This document shows positions 9,272 through 17,356 of a stretch of DNA of 64,000 bases, in pieces. The translations under genes were made by a program, and so were the position numbers. Under the pieces are notes generated by a model. It did not search any database. It was not told the origin of the DNA and saw only the letters and a program-made list of their open reading frames with translations. The DNA lies in NCBI RefSeq assembly GCF_017581965.1, contig NZ_JAGEVF010000001.1, forward strand, positions 248,001 through 312,000. Direction: 5' to 3'. This stretch comes from Winogradskyella pelagia (GTDB lineage: Bacteria; Bacteroidota; Bacteroidia; Flavobacteriales; Flavobacteriaceae). Positions within the stretch are counted from its first letter, which is position 1, and the number at the start of each line of letters is the position of its first letter.

Positions 9272-9913
9272 TTATTTTCTGCCAAAATCCGCTGGTATTT
9301 CACCCCAAGCTTTGGTTTCCCATTTTACAATAGTCGTACGATACGTGTTTTCTTTTAGCCATTTAATGGCGCGGTCCACAAGGTCAAAAACCGGTTTGTT
9401 TTCGGTATTACGCTCTAGTTTAGTGTTACACATTTTTTTACGCACCCAACTCATAGCTGTTTTAGAGTCGGTATAGATAATATGGTCGCTATTATGTTGT
9501 TTTAAATATGCTAAACCGTGTACAAGTGCTAAAAATTCACCAATGTTATTGGTGCCTTCCTCAAATGGTCCTTGTATAAACAGTTGTTTTTTTGTTTTGG
9601 TATCAACACCACGATATTCCATTTTCCCTGGATTACCACTGGAAGCAGCATCTACAGAGATTGAATTATAATTAGGCTCCCCTATTTTTTTTAATTGGGC
9701 TTCGGATAGTTCACTTTTAAAGGATTTGGATTTACCGATATAATCTTTATAGTTACCCTTAAGTGCTTTTTTAGCAGCTTGAAACGTAGCAAAGGATTTG
9801 TATTGCGCGCCTTCAAAGTTTTTGATTTGGGCTTGGCAGTTATCCCAAGAGTCAAAAACACCTGTGTGATGTCCTTTCCAAACGGTGTAATATTTTTTCT
9901 TTGATTTAGACAT
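9272..9913 (-). CDS. rnhA: Ribonuclease H with N-terminal viroplasmin-like domain
   Basis: Cleaves the RNA strand of RNA:DNA hybrids. The N-terminal part (KKKYYTVWKGHHTGVF... about residues 5-50) is the caulimovirus-viroplasmin type hybrid-binding domain seen in many bacterial RNases HI. The C-terminal domain begins ISVDAASSGNPGKMEYRGV, contains GTNNIGEFLALVHGL and ends near IPADFGRK, typical RNase H fold motifs with acidic residues in place. An upstream in-frame ATG at 9937 would add MFEIIKTK, but MSKSKKKYY at 9913 is the natural start. The downstream monooxygenase begins 7 bp after the stop. Confidence 0.88.
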   Translation of the reverse strand: MSKSKKKYYTVWKGHHTGVFDSWDNCQAQIKNFEGAQYKSFATFQAAKKALKGNYKDYIGKSKSFKSELSEAQLKKIGEPNYNSISVDAASSGNPGKMEYRGVDTKTKKQLFIQGPFEEGTNNIGEFLALVHGLAYLKQHNSDHIIYTDSKTAMSWVRKKMCNTKLERNTENKPVFDLVDRAIKWLKENTYRTTIVKWETKAWGEIPADFGRK

Positions 9914-9983
9914 CTTAGTTTTTATTATTTCAAACAAATTAAAGAATCAAAATAAGCCATCACAATTTTATCATAACATTGTT

Positions 9984-10550
9984 TTAAGACTTTAAAATAT
10001 CGTCAATCACTTCAGGAAAATGTTGCATTTCTAGTTTATGAATTTTTCCAGCAATATCTTCAGGAGTATCAGAAGCTAAAACCTCACATTTAGCTTGAAA
10101 AATAATAGCACCTTCGTCGTAATTTTCATTGACATAATGTATAGTAATACCAGATTCTTTCTCTCTATTTTCAACAACAGCCTTGTGCACATTTATACCA
10201 TACATTCCTTTTCCACCATATTTAGGTAATAAAGCAGGATGAATATTAATAATCTTATTTGGGTAGGCGTTTAATATGATTTGAGGAATCTTCCATAAAA
10301 AGCCCGCTAAAACAATTAAATCTGGACTGCTGGCTTTTAAGATATTTAAAATGTCATTAGTCTTTGAAAAGGCGACTCTATTGAAAGATAGGGCACTTAT
10401 TTCAAGCCTTTTGCATCGGTCTAGAACTTTGGCATGAGGATTGTTAGTCAAAACCTGAATAACGGATGCACTGTCACTGTTTTGAAAAAACTTTATCAGA
10501 TTTTCAGCATTAGAACCAGAGCCGGAAGCAAAAATTACAATTCGTTTCAT
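9984..10550 (-). CDS. purN: Phosphoribosylglycinamide formyltransferase
   Basis: 188-aa GAR transformylase of purine synthesis, using 10-formyltetrahydrofolate. It opens KRIVIFASGSGSNAENLI, the phosphate-binding loop, and carries the active-site segment NIHPALLPKYGGKGMYGINVHKA in two readable blocks, with the catalytic histidine of HPALLP and the later GITIHYVNENYDEGAII. Length is normal. It is divergent from acpP across a 180-bp spacer; acpP has a clear -7 element there. Confidence 0.95.
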   Translation of the reverse strand: MKRIVIFASGSGSNAENLIKFFQNSDSASVIQVLTNNPHAKVLDRCKRLEISALSFNRVAFSKTNDILNILKASSPDLIVLAGFLWKIPQIILNAYPNKIINIHPALLPKYGGKGMYGINVHKAVVENREKESGITIHYVNENYDEGAIIFQAKCEVLASDTPEDIAGKIHKLEMQHFPEVIDDILKS

Positions 10551-10693
10551 TTACAGTTATAAGAATTCGTATTCAAAACAAAAAAAAGAATAATAATTTA
10601 CAATTAGACCAAAATCGAAAAAATACCATTTTGCTTTCTAAACAGAAAACGCTACATTTTAAGTGTAAAACTGTTTTTTAACGTAAAGTTTTA

Positions 10694-10701
10694 TATTTTT
10701 G
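10694..10701 (+). promoter_or_regulatory. -7 element for acpP-fabF-rnc
   Basis: TATTTTTG fits TAnnTTTG; the predicted start is near 10706, leaving a leader of about 27 nt before acpP. Confidence 0.55.
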
Positions 10702-10732
10702 CGGTCTAATTAAAACTTAAAATTAAAAGATT

Positions 10733-10966
10733 ATGTCAGACATTGCATCAAGAGTAAAAGCGATAATCGTAGACAAATTAGGTGTTGATGAAAATGAAGT
10801 AGTAGCAGAGGCTAGCTTCACCAACGACTTAGGAGCAGATTCTTTAGATACTGTAGAATTAATAATGGAATTTGAAAAAGAATTTGATATTCAAATCCCT
10901 GATGACCAAGCTGAAAATATTGCAACAGTTGGTCAAGCTATCTCCTATATAGAGGAGGCAAAATAA
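10733..10966 (+). CDS. acpP: Acyl carrier protein
   Basis: 77-aa acidic carrier of growing fatty acyl chains. The 4'-phosphopantetheine attachment serine is S37 in [15 protein letters not shown]. The length, the acidic helix II and the helix III segment [16 protein letters not shown] are textbook. It is followed 13 bp later by fabF, the usual acpP-fabF-rnc order. Confidence 0.98.
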   Translation: MSDIASRVKAIIVDKLGVDENEVVAEASFTNDLGADSLDTVELIMEFEKEFDIQIPDDQAENIATVGQAISYIEEAK

Positions 10967-10979
10967 CAATACAATCTTT

Positions 10980-12230
10980 ATGGAATTAAAGCGAGTCGTA
11001 GTTACAGGATTAGGGGCGCTAACACCCATTGGCAATACTATAGAAGAGTATTGGGATGGTCTTGTTAAAGGCAAGAGTGGTGCTGCGCCAATTACGTATT
11101 TTGACTCGTCAAAATTTAAGACTCAATTCGCTTGTGAAATAAAGAACTTTAACGTTAACGACTTTATTGACAGAAAGTTAGCGCGTCAAATGGATAAGTT
11201 TTCTCAGTATGCCATGGTAGCTTCAGATGAAGCCATTACTGATTCAAAATTAAATCTAGATGCGATTAACAAATACAGAGTTGGAGTAATTTGGGGTGCT
11301 GGTATCGGCGGCTTAGAGACATTTCAAGAAGAAGTGTTAAACTTTGCTGCAGGTGATGGTACGCCTCGATTTAGCCCACGTTTCATTCCCAAGATGATTG
11401 CTGATATAGCACCCGGAAACATATCCATTAAATATGGTTTCATGGGTCCTAACTATACAACGGTTTCTGCTTGTGCATCTTCCGCAAATTCAATGATCGA
11501 TGCTTTAAATACTATTCGTTTAGGCCATTGTGATGTTGTAATTACAGGAGGAAGTGAAGCTGCAGTAACTATAGCTGGTATGGGTGGGTTTAACGCTATG
11601 CATGCCATGAGTACAAGAAATGATAGTCCAGAAACAGCCTCGAGACCATTTGATGCCACAAGAGATGGTTTTGTTCTTGGTGAAGGTGCTGGTGCGATTG
11701 TTTTAGAAGAATATGAGCATGCAAAGGCAAGAGGAGCCAAAATCTACGCTGAGGTAGTTGGTGGTGGATTATCCTCTGATGCTTATCACATGACTGCACC
11801 ACACCCTGATGGTAAAGGTGTTATTGCGGTAATGAAAAACTGTTTAGAAAATGCTGGTTTAAATTCTGAAGATGTAGATCATATTAACACTCACGGAACA
11901 TCTACACCACTTGGTGATGTTGCCGAATTAAAAGCTATATCTGAAGTATTTGGCAGTCATGCTAAGAACATAAATATTAATTCTACGAAGTCTATGACTG
12001 GTCACTTGCTAGGTGCTGCTGGTGCTATTGAGGCGATTGCCTCAATCTTGGCTATTGAGCACGGTATTATACCACCAACAATTAACCACGAAACAGTTGA
12101 CGAAAACATTGATCCAGAATTAAATCTTACGCTCAATAAAGCACAGAAACGTAATATTAAAGTAGCAATGAGTAATACATTTGGATTTGGCGGACATAAC
12201 GCTTGTGTATTATTTAAACAACTAGACTAA
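10980..12230 (+). CDS. fabF: Beta-ketoacyl-ACP synthase II
   Basis: 416-aa condensing enzyme of fatty acid elongation. The catalytic triad is visible as C165 in TVSACASSAN, H305 in NTHGTSTPLGD and H342 in TGHLLGAAGA. It begins ELKRVVVTGLGALTPIG, as expected for FabF, and ends with the family's FGFGGHNACVLF. It sits between acpP and rnc with spacers of 13 and 7 bp, so the three genes are almost certainly one transcription unit. Confidence 0.97.
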   Translation: MELKRVVVTGLGALTPIGNTIEEYWDGLVKGKSGAAPITYFDSSKFKTQFACEIKNFNVNDFIDRKLARQMDKFSQYAMVASDEAITDSKLNLDAINKYRVGVIWGAGIGGLETFQEEVLNFAAGDGTPRFSPRFIPKMIADIAPGNISIKYGFMGPNYTTVSACASSANSMIDALNTIRLGHCDVVITGGSEAAVTIAGMGGFNAMHAMSTRNDSPETASRPFDATRDGFVLGEGAGAIVLEEYEHAKARGAKIYAEVVGGGLSSDAYHMTAPHPDGKGVIAVMKNCLENAGLNSEDVDHINTHGTSTPLGDVAELKAISEVFGSHAKNININSTKSMTGHLLGAAGAIEAIASILAIEHGIIPPTINHETVDENIDPELNLTLNKAQKRNIKVAMSNTFGFGGHNACVLFKQLD

Positions 12231-12237
12231 ATCCCGA

Positions 12238-12981
12238 ATGAGTTTCATTCGTAACATATTTAAAAATTCCCGTTCAGAAGATGACGGGAATTTTTTTTTA
12301 CATCTTGAAGTTATTTTAGGCTTTAAGCCTAAATCTAAAACCCTATATCAGAAAGCATTTACACATCGTTCTATGAATTTAAGGGATAATAAAGGTGATC
12401 CTATTAACTATGAACGTTTAGAATTTGTTGGCGATGCAATGTTAAGTGCCGTAATAGCTGCGTATCTTTATGAACAAGTACCACATGGAGATGAAGGATA
12501 CTTAACCAAAATGAGATCTAAAGTAGTGAGTAGAGAACATCTCAATGAGCTTGGGAAAGAGCTTAAACTAATTGATATAGTAAAGAGCCGTATCCCTAAA
12601 TCTAATTTTGGGAATAATATTCATGGTAATCTTTTTGAGTCTTTGGTTGGTGCCATTTATTTAGATAGGGGATATAAAACTTGTGAAAGGTTTATTTTTG
12701 ATCGCGTTATTACGCCGCATGTAGATATTGAAACCTTAGAAGGTAAGGTTATTAGCTACAAAAGTTTACTGATTGAATGGTGCCAAAAAGAGAAGAATAC
12801 TTTTGATTTCGAGGTGTACGAAGATACTGGAAAGGATGAGTTTAAACATTTTTCAGTCCGTCTAAGTATCAATGATAAAGTGGTTTCAAAAGCAAGAGCT
12901 ACCTCTAAAAAGAAAGCCGAAGAAAAGGCATCAAAACGTGCCTTTTTTGCATTTCAGAAGGAAATTACAAAACACCTCTAA
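12238..12981 (+). CDS. rnc: Ribonuclease III
   Basis: 247-aa double-stranded RNA endonuclease for rRNA and mRNA processing. The RNase III signature is ERLEFVGDAML at residues 59-69, with NLFESLVGAIYLDRG carrying the second acidic cluster. The C-terminal dsRNA-binding domain runs from about YKSLLIEWCQKE to KKAEEKASKRAFFAF. Codons 9-20 of the gene form a strong hairpin followed by nine T residues, described separately; it resembles an intrinsic terminator inside the coding sequence and could reduce rnc expression relative to acpP and fabF. Confidence 0.96.
   Translation: MSFIRNIFKNSRSEDDGNFFLHLEVILGFKPKSKTLYQKAFTHRSMNLRDNKGDPINYERLEFVGDAMLSAVIAAYLYEQVPHGDEGYLTKMRSKVVSREHLNELGKELKLIDIVKSRIPKSNFGNNIHGNLFESLVGAIYLDRGYKTCERFIFDRVITPHVDIETLEGKVISYKSLLIEWCQKEKNTFDFEVYEDTGKDEFKHFSVRLSINDKVVSKARATSKKKAEEKASKRAFFAFQKEITKHL
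12262..12299 (+). terminator. Terminator-like hairpin inside the start of rnc
   Basis: 12262-12273 pairs with 12284-12295 in an uninterrupted 12-bp stem (core AATTCCCGT/ACGGGAATT) with a 10-nt loop, followed by a nine-T run at 12291-12299. It begins 24 bp into the rnc reading frame. Structure is seen directly; termination activity is inferred. Confidence 0.6.
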
Positions 12982-13103
12982 AGCACAGAAGCAGTTCTAC
13001 TAAAACGTTTTCGTGATTTTTTACGGATAAGATTAACCAAAAGTTATTAATACAAAGTATATAAAACTCTATATTTACCTATTAATATTGTAGGCAAGTG
13101 GCA

Positions 13104-13577
13104 ATGCATAAATTAGTTGTAGATGATTTTTATGACGATTCTTTTAAGCTCATAGCAGTTCATTGTAGGCTTGAGGATTATAGATTAGCCTACTTGCTAA
13201 ATAAGCATTTGGATTTAAATTTAAAGCGCCAAAAAGATGATTTAGATTTTGAGTATTTTAAGTCTTCATATTCTATTTTTCAATGGGAAAACGTATCGCA
13301 ATATGTAACTTGGCATTTGGTGACTAATGTCTGCAAAAAAGAAGAAGATAGTCTTTATAGTTCAGGAACGTTATTTGAAAATAGTCAAAGAGTATTAAAG
13401 ACGTTTAATCTTATTCCAGAATACAAAAACGTAGACTATTTTATAAAAATTTCAAATGAGATAGATTCGGTAAATGACAAACTTATTTTAAACAAGTTGC
13501 ACCAGATACCGCAAATAATAACAAGTTATTCAATAGACCCAGTAAAACTAAAGTCTAAGGATTATTTAATTTTTTGA
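13104..13577 (+). CDS. IPExxxVDY family protein
   Basis: 157-aa protein of a Bacteroidota family named for its motif, present here as IPEYKNVDY at about residues 105-113. No signal peptide or membrane segment is visible and the function is unknown. The frame is open from a GTG at 13098, but the ATG at 13104 (MHKLVVDDFYDDSF) is preferred. The gene ends 4 bp before pyk, which suggests co-transcription and perhaps a link to pyruvate kinase. A TATATTTA sequence upstream is one base from the -7 consensus. Confidence 0.88.
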   Translation: MHKLVVDDFYDDSFKLIAVHCRLEDYRLAYLLNKHLDLNLKRQKDDLDFEYFKSSYSIFQWENVSQYVTWHLVTNVCKKEEDSLYSSGTLFENSQRVLKTFNLIPEYKNVDYFIKISNEIDSVNDKLILNKLHQIPQIITSYSIDPVKLKSKDYLIF

Positions 13578-13581
13578 TTTA

Positions 13582-15021
13582 ATGCAAACAAAGAAAACAA
13601 AGATAGTAGCTACACTAGGCCCATCAACTAGTAACAAAGAGGTGTTAAAAAAAATGCTTGATGAGGGTGCTAATGTATTTAGGATAAACTTTTCGCATGC
13701 TAATTACGATGATGTTAAGGAGCGGATTAAAATGATACGAGAGCTTAATGACGAGTTTGGCTTTAATGCTGCAATATTAGCTGATTTACAAGGGCCTAAA
13801 TTGCGTGTAGGAATCATGAAGCAAGAGGTAATTGTTAGTGAAGGTGATGAAATTATCTTTGCAACAGGGAAGCGTTTTGAAGGTACTAAGGAGCGTGTAT
13901 ACATGACTTATGACAACTTCCCTCAAGATGCTAAACCCGGCGAGCGTATTTTATTAGATGATGGGAAACTTATTTTTGAAGTTGTTTCAACAGATGGCAA
14001 GGCTGAGGTAAAAGCAAGGGTTATTCAAGGAGGACCATTAAAATCTAAAAAAGGTGTAAACCTTCCAAATACTAATATCTCTCAGCCTGCATTGACGGAA
14101 AAAGATATTGAAGACGCCATTTTTGCAATAGGCCAAAAGGTAGATTGGATTGCCTTATCCTTTGTTCGCCACGCAGAGGATTTAATGCAATTAGAAACGC
14201 TTATAAGTGAACATGGTGATCACAAGATTCCTATTATAGCAAAAATTGAAAAGCCAGAAGCTGTAGAAAACATCGATAAAATTGTGGCTTATTGTGATGG
14301 ACTAATGGTAGCACGTGGTGATTTAGGCGTGGAAGTTCCAGCTGAGGAAGTGCCATTAATTCAAAAGAAACTCGTTCTGCGTGCTAAGCGAGCAAGAATT
14401 CCGGTTATTATTGCCACCCAAATGATGGAGACCATGATAACAAGCCTTACTCCAACAAGAGCAGAGGTAAACGATGTAGCAAATTCTGTTATGGATGGTG
14501 CGGATGCTGTAATGCTCTCAGGAGAAACCTCGGTTGGTCAATATCCAGTGCAGGTGATTAGGCAAATGTCTAATATAATTAAAACGGTTGAGGACTCTCA
14601 CCTTATAGCAGTGCCACAGTCGCCACCTCATATAAGAACCAAACGTTACATTACCAAATCTATATGTTACCATGCAGCGAATATGGCTAATGAGATTAAT
14701 GCTAAAGCTATTTCAACCTTAACCAATAGTGGGTATACGGCTTTTCAGATATCTGCATGGCGCCCAAAAGCCCATATTTTAGTATTTACCTCTAATCGTC
14801 GCATCTTAACACAATTGAGCTTGCTCTGGGGTGTAGAGGCCTTTTTTTACGATAGATTTGTAAGTACTGACGAAACAATTGAAGACGTTAATTCAATTGC
14901 TTGTAAGAAAGGATATTTAGAAGTTGGAGACATGCTCATTAGTTTAGCAGCTATGCCAATACAAGCTAAAGGTATGGTAAATACACTCCGAGTTACTGAG
15001 ATTGAGAGTTGTAGTTTTTAA
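13582..15021 (+). CDS. pyk: Pyruvate kinase
   Basis: 479-aa glycolytic enzyme transferring phosphate from phosphoenolpyruvate to ADP. It starts KTKIVATLGPSTSN, has the metal/PEP-binding signature in IPIIAKIEKPEAVENIDKI, the MVARGDLGVEVP loop and ATQMMETMITSLTPTRAEV. The B domain is present between roughly residues 70 and 170. The C-terminal allosteric domain is complete. Its stop codon overlaps that of the convergent dinB gene by 4 bp. Confidence 0.97.
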   Translation: MQTKKTKIVATLGPSTSNKEVLKKMLDEGANVFRINFSHANYDDVKERIKMIRELNDEFGFNAAILADLQGPKLRVGIMKQEVIVSEGDEIIFATGKRFEGTKERVYMTYDNFPQDAKPGERILLDDGKLIFEVVSTDGKAEVKARVIQGGPLKSKKGVNLPNTNISQPALTEKDIEDAIFAIGQKVDWIALSFVRHAEDLMQLETLISEHGDHKIPIIAKIEKPEAVENIDKIVAYCDGLMVARGDLGVEVPAEEVPLIQKKLVLRAKRARIPVIIATQMMETMITSLTPTRAEVNDVANSVMDGADAVMLSGETSVGQYPVQVIRQMSNIIKTVEDSHLIAVPQSPPHIRTKRYITKSICYHAANMANEINAKAISTLTNSGYTAFQISAWRPKAHILVFTSNRRILTQLSLLWGVEAFFYDRFVSTDETIEDVNSIACKKGYLEVGDMLISLAAMPIQAKGMVNTLRVTEIESCSF

Positions 15022-16130
15022 AAATCAAACTTTAATTGAACGCTAACCGTTTGTTTGGTATCGTGTTTATCTAAGTTGGCCTTGTTTTTTGAGGTGTTGA
15101 GATTAGACAGTGAAATACCCAAAAGCCGAACGGAGTTTTTCAACTTCTCTTGGTATAATAAATCTTTGGCGGTATCTAATATAACGGATTTATCATTGAT
15201 GAAATATGGAAGAGTTTTACTTCGAGTCTGTAAGGTAAAATCGCTGTATTTTATTTTTAAGGTTACCGTTTTGCCGGACATTCTACTGTTTTCTAATCGC
15301 CTTGCCACTTCTTGAGCAATTTGCTCTAGTTTTTCGAGCATAAATATTTCAGATGAAAGATTATTGCTAAAAGTACGTTCTGCAGCCAAGGACTTTCTAA
15401 TTCTGTTTGGTTTAACCGGACTATTATGGATGCCACGAACTACGTGGTAATAGTATTTCCCAGATTTACCAAAATTTTCCTCTAAATAGTCCAAAGGTTT
15501 TGTTTTTAAATCTTTGCCTGTAAATATGCCCTTTTGATACATTTTCTCGGCAGTGACCTTACCAACACCGTAAAACTTTCTTATGTCTAGAGCTTCTAAA
15601 AATTCTAAGACATCCTCTGGGTTCACCGTTTTTTGTCCGTTTGGCTTATTGTAGTCACTAGCTACTTTTGCAACAAATTTATTAATGGAGATTCCTGCCG
15701 AAGCCGTTAAGCCAATTTCATAATGAATGCGCTCTCTAATTTTTTGAGCTATTAACGTAGCACTAGGAAATCCTATTTTATTCTCGGTGACATCGAGGTA
15801 AGCTTCATCAAGAGATAATGGCTCAACTAAATCTGTATAGTCAAAAAAAATAGCGCGTATGCGCTTTGAGATGTCTTTATACCGCTCAAACCGATGCTGA
15901 ACAAAAATAAGCTCAGGACATAGTTTTTCGGCTAATCTGCCAGACATAGCACTCTTAACGCCAAATTTACGAGCTTCATAGCTCGCAGCACTAATAACAC
16001 CACGTTTACCTCCACCACCTACAGCAATGGGTTTACCCTTTAATACCGGATTGTCCATTTGTTCAACTGAGGCATAAAAAGCATCCATATCTACATGGAT
16101 AATTTTTCTAATAGGAACATCTAAGTCCAT
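15018..16130 (-). CDS. dinB: DNA polymerase IV (Y-family)
   Basis: 370-aa translesion DNA polymerase. Catalytic acidic residues lie in HVDMDAFYASVEQ (residues 12-24) and LSLDEAYLDVT; the helix-hairpin-helix region VRKFYGVGKVTAEKM-like stretch (IRKFYGVGKVTAEKM) and the little-finger domain follow. The C-terminus ends VSVQLKFDF, a plausible beta-clamp binding tail (QLKFDF). Its TAA lies within the last codons of pyk on the other strand. A perfect -7 element ends 5 bp before the ATG, so the message may be leaderless. Confidence 0.95.
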   Translation of the reverse strand: MDLDVPIRKIIHVDMDAFYASVEQMDNPVLKGKPIAVGGGGKRGVISAASYEARKFGVKSAMSGRLAEKLCPELIFVQHRFERYKDISKRIRAIFFDYTDLVEPLSLDEAYLDVTENKIGFPSATLIAQKIRERIHYEIGLTASAGISINKFVAKVASDYNKPNGQKTVNPEDVLEFLEALDIRKFYGVGKVTAEKMYQKGIFTGKDLKTKPLDYLEENFGKSGKYYYHVVRGIHNSPVKPNRIRKSLAAERTFSNNLSSEIFMLEKLEQIAQEVARRLENSRMSGKTVTLKIKYSDFTLQTRSKTLPYFINDKSVILDTAKDLLYQEKLKNSVRLLGISLSNLNTSKNKANLDKHDTKQTVSVQLKFDF

Positions 16131-16134
16131 CTTT

Positions 16135-16142
16135 CAAATTTA
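16135..16142 (-). promoter_or_regulatory. -7 element for dinB, possibly leaderless
   Basis: Minus-strand TAAATTTG matches TAnnTTTG and ends 4 bp before the first base of the dinB ATG at 16130, so the expected start coincides with the initiation codon. I do not see an SOS box. Confidence 0.45.
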
Positions 16143-16171
16143 TAATATCTTTAGCAAAGAGAATGTAATTC

Positions 16172-16837
16172 ATGGGAAAATCGGCTATTATTTTAGGAGC
16201 AACAGGACTAACAGGAGGCCAGCTATTAAACTACGTTTTAAGTGATAGTTATTATGAAAAGGTTTTGGTCTTTGGGCGACGACCCCTAGGGATCAATCAT
16301 CCCAAATTAGAGGAGCATATCTTAGATCTATTTCAACTAAGAAATAAAGAAGAAATTTTTAAATCCGATGTGGTGTTTTGCTGCGTGGGCACTACTAAGG
16401 CAAAAACGCCTAATAAAGCAACATATAAGGACATTGATTATGGTATTCCTGTAGCAGCAGCAGAGCTTAGTAAAAAGAATAATATTCAATGCTTTGTGGT
16501 AATGTCGTCCTTAGGCGCTAATATGAATAGCCCCATATTTTATAATAGAATAAAAGGAGAAATGGAGCTTGCAGTATTAGCACAAGAAATACCACAGACC
16601 TATGTTTTACAACCTTCCTTGATTATGGGGAAGCGTAATGAATTTCGCTTAGGAGAGGCTTTGTTCAAAGGGCTTATGAATTTTATAAATCCCTTGTTAA
16701 TAGGACAATTTAGACGGTATCAATCTATACAATCTACAACCTTAGCACTAGCCATGGCCGTTTTACCCAAAAGCAACAGATTATCTGGAATAATCCCATC
16801 AAACATAATTAAAGATATAGCAAATAATGGCAATTGA
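16172..16837 (+). CDS. NAD(P)-binding atypical short-chain dehydrogenase-like protein
   Basis: 221-aa Rossmann-fold protein. The dinucleotide motif is ILGATGLTGGQLL at residues 7-19, and the fold continues through VFCCVGTTKAKTPNKATYK and VMSSLGANMNSPIFYNRIKG. It resembles the HTATIP2/TIP30-like group, in which no substrate is established for the bacterial members. The gene is divergent from dinB and overlaps the following CYTH gene by 11 bp, suggesting translational coupling. Confidence 0.82.
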   Translation: MGKSAIILGATGLTGGQLLNYVLSDSYYEKVLVFGRRPLGINHPKLEEHILDLFQLRNKEEIFKSDVVFCCVGTTKAKTPNKATYKDIDYGIPVAAAELSKKNNIQCFVVMSSLGANMNSPIFYNRIKGEMELAVLAQEIPQTYVLQPSLIMGKRNEFRLGEALFKGLMNFINPLLIGQFRRYQSIQSTTLALAMAVLPKSNRLSGIIPSNIIKDIANNGN

Positions 16838-17297
16838 AATAGAGCGTAAGTTTTTAGTGTTAAATACTTCATTTAAGTATGAGGTAAGCCATCAATATAG
16901 AATCGTTCAGGGATTTTTAAATAGTCATAAAGAGAGAACTGTAAGGGTTAGAATATTGGAAAAAAAAGGTGTGTTAACTATTAAAGGGAAATCCTTTAAA
17001 GACGGTCTCGTACGTTTTGAATGGGAAAAAGAAATCCCTTTATTGGAAGCTGAGTCGCTGTTAGAATTATGTGAGCCTGGAATAGTTGAAAAGATTCGAT
17101 ACCAGATTACCCTTGGTGAATATATATTCGAGGTAGATGAATTTTTAGGAGAAAATGAGGGATTAATTATCGCAGAAATAGAACTCAATACAGAAAATGA
17201 TATTTTTGAAAAGCCTAGCTGGTTGGGAAAAGAAGTGACTGGAAATGTTAAGTATTACAACTCCCAATTAGCTACTAAACCCTACAAACATTGGTAA
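16827..17297 (+). CDS. CYTH domain protein (triphosphate tunnel metalloenzyme)
   Basis: 156-aa protein with the N-terminal EIERKFLV motif (E4, E6, K8), the ExExK signature of the CYTH fold, then alternating charged strands such as RTVRVRILEKKGVLTIKG and FEVDEFLGENEGLIIAEIE. Members hydrolyse triphosphates (inorganic tripolyphosphate, nucleotides or thiamine triphosphate); the substrate here is not readable. The start overlaps the upstream gene by 11 bp. No CHAD domain is fused. Confidence 0.9.
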   Translation: MAIEIERKFLVLNTSFKYEVSHQYRIVQGFLNSHKERTVRVRILEKKGVLTIKGKSFKDGLVRFEWEKEIPLLEAESLLELCEPGIVEKIRYQITLGEYIFEVDEFLGENEGLIIAEIELNTENDIFEKPSWLGKEVTGNVKYYNSQLATKPYKHW

Positions 17298-17304
17298 ATA
17301 AAAA

Positions 17305-17329
17305 AGCCTGCTATTGTAAATAACAGGCT
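17305..17329 (-). terminator. Terminator of the T9SS adhesin/SprF/OmpA operon
   Basis: On the minus strand AGCCTGTTAT pairs with ATAGCAGGCT around a short loop and is followed by TTTTTTATTT. It lies 28 bp after the OmpA-like stop codon. The plus-strand CYTH gene ends on its other side and may also use the hairpin. Confidence 0.7.
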
Positions 17330-17356
17330 ATTATTAATTTATGGTTTCGGCAATTA

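Noticed and set aside
9265..9303. Extended N-terminus of the flavin monooxygenase starting at 9303
   Set aside because: It would overlap RNase H by 32 bp and add residues not fitting the family; the ATG pair at 9264/9261 leads directly into the FAD motif.
11453..11740. Minus-strand open frame of 95 codons opposite fabF
   Set aside because: No family features; it mirrors a well-supported fabF reading frame with conserved catalytic residues.
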